From Bacteroidales bacterium UBA4284 (GTDB lineage: Bacteria > Bacteroidota > Bacteroidia > Bacteroidales > UBA932), in assembly GCA_002395925.1 (NCBI GenBank), contig DGVM01000087.1, positions 1 to 25,046 on the forward strand: DNA of 25,046 bases, in the 5' to 3' direction. Below the pieces are notes generated by a model. It was given only the letters and a program-made list of their open reading frames with translations. It ran no database searches and had not been told where the DNA came from. Positions within the stretch are counted from its first letter, which is position 1, and each line of letters begins with the position of its first letter. The translations under genes and the position numbers were made by a program. Below are positions 24,900 to 25,046 of this stretch, one piece after another.

Positions 24900-24950
24900 A
24901 GAAGAACTGCAAGCGCGCCACCAGAAGTTTATAGATGCAAAACGTATCAT
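24894..24950 (-). CDS. trp leader peptide with tandem Trp codons
   Basis: This is an 18-residue open frame, MIRFASINFWWRACSSSL, with two adjacent TGG codons at 24923-24918 and a TAA stop that lies inside the antiterminator arm. It starts 8 bases after the -7 box. The layout matches the Bacteroid-trp type attenuation leaders known from Bacteroidetes, in which translation of Trp codons senses charged tRNA-Trp. The peptide itself is not expected to have another function. Confidence 0.85.
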   Translation of the reverse strand: MIRFASINFWWRACSSSL

Positions 24951-24958
24951 CCTATGGA

Positions 24959-24989
24959 TAAAGATACCTAAAATCTTCTTTGCCAGCAA
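24959..24989 (-). promoter_or_regulatory. Promoter of the trp leader transcript
   Basis: TTG at 24989-24987 and TATCTTTA at 24966-24959 are 20 bases apart, the same form as the promoter at 9771-9802. The leader peptide ATG follows 8 bases later, so the transcript begins almost at the start codon. Confidence 0.6.
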
Positions 24990-24996
24990 TATTTTT

Positions 24997-25004
24997 TAAA
25001 TTTG
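24997..25004 (+). promoter_or_regulatory. -7 promoter element for the divergent exonuclease III gene
   Basis: TAAATTTG matches TAnnTTTG exactly and ends 19 bases before the ATG at 25024. The only TTTG upstream is 14 bases away, shorter than usual. Confidence 0.45.
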
Positions 25005-25023
25005 TAACATAATAATTGTCGCG

Positions 25024-25046
25024 ATGAAACTCGTCTCTTGGAACGT
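25024..25046 (+). CDS. Exonuclease III, first codons (runs off the right edge)
   Basis: Only seven complete codons are visible, MKLVSWN. This is the characteristic start of exodeoxyribonuclease III (MKLxSWNVNG), a base-excision-repair AP endonuclease. The identity is likely but rests on a very short stretch. It is transcribed away from the trp leader. Confidence 0.6.

Noticed and set aside
1..25046. CRISPR arrays, tRNA or rRNA genes
   Set aside because: No regularly spaced repeats, tRNA cloverleaf with conserved TTCGA arm, or rRNA segments were seen by eye on either strand.

Overview
The window looks like chromosomal DNA of a gut-type, anaerobic member of the Bacteroidales. The evidence is an oxygen-independent ribonucleotide reductase, a BtuG/BtuB-type B12 uptake pair, an S46 dipeptidyl peptidase, a TrpB2-type leader and gene remnant, many lipoprotein signals, and repeated matches to the Bacteroidetes promoter (-33 TTTG, -7 TAnnTTTG) with little Shine-Dalgarno signal. 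Genus cannot be fixed from the sequence alone.

Layout. 1-2069 (+): 3' part of nrdD overlapping nrdG. 2088-5494 (-): B12 uptake unit, made of a promoter, a cobalamin riboswitch, a BtuG-like surface lipoprotein and a BtuB-like TonB receptor. 5499-7203 (-): DUF362 lipoprotein translationally coupled to a lipoprotein-type peptide deformylase, ending in a hairpin terminator that overlaps the B12 promoter. 7205-8609 (-): alanine/glycine:cation symporter behind a promoter that overlaps a perfect inverted repeat. 8669-10332: two unrecognised genes, one on each strand.

10348-15000 is an AT-richer, patchy accessory segment. It holds the C-terminal stub of a WYL-domain regulator, a secreted protein with a C-terminal DNA/RNA non-specific endonuclease domain, a lipoprotein with a glycine-rich hydrophobic segment overlapping it upstream, a short Fn3-like lipoprotein with an odd C-terminus, and a DUF4160/DUF2442-HTH pair. 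That pair has a likely operator and is flanked by 23-bp direct repeats.

15112-17579 (+) is a tight operon of a putative DNA-binding protein, a membrane-anchored Hanks-type kinase and an outer-membrane-barrel-like protein. It is followed by a short UvrA-like double ABC ATPase (17617-20103).

20105-24966 (-): a phytoene-desaturase-like flavoprotein, a DPP11-type S46 peptidase, an outer membrane phospholipase A, and an 89-codon gene that is a collapsed tryptophan synthase beta-like (TrpB2) gene. The last is preceded by a complete trp attenuator: a leader peptide with tandem Trp codons, a competing antiterminator and a terminator. The divergent start of an exonuclease III gene runs off the right edge.

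Most notable points: the intact trp attenuator driving a TrpB2 gene that has lost its catalytic core through what look like two in-frame deletions; the nuclease/lipoprotein pair fused to a broken regulator; and the direct-repeat-bounded DUF4160/DUF2442-HTH module.
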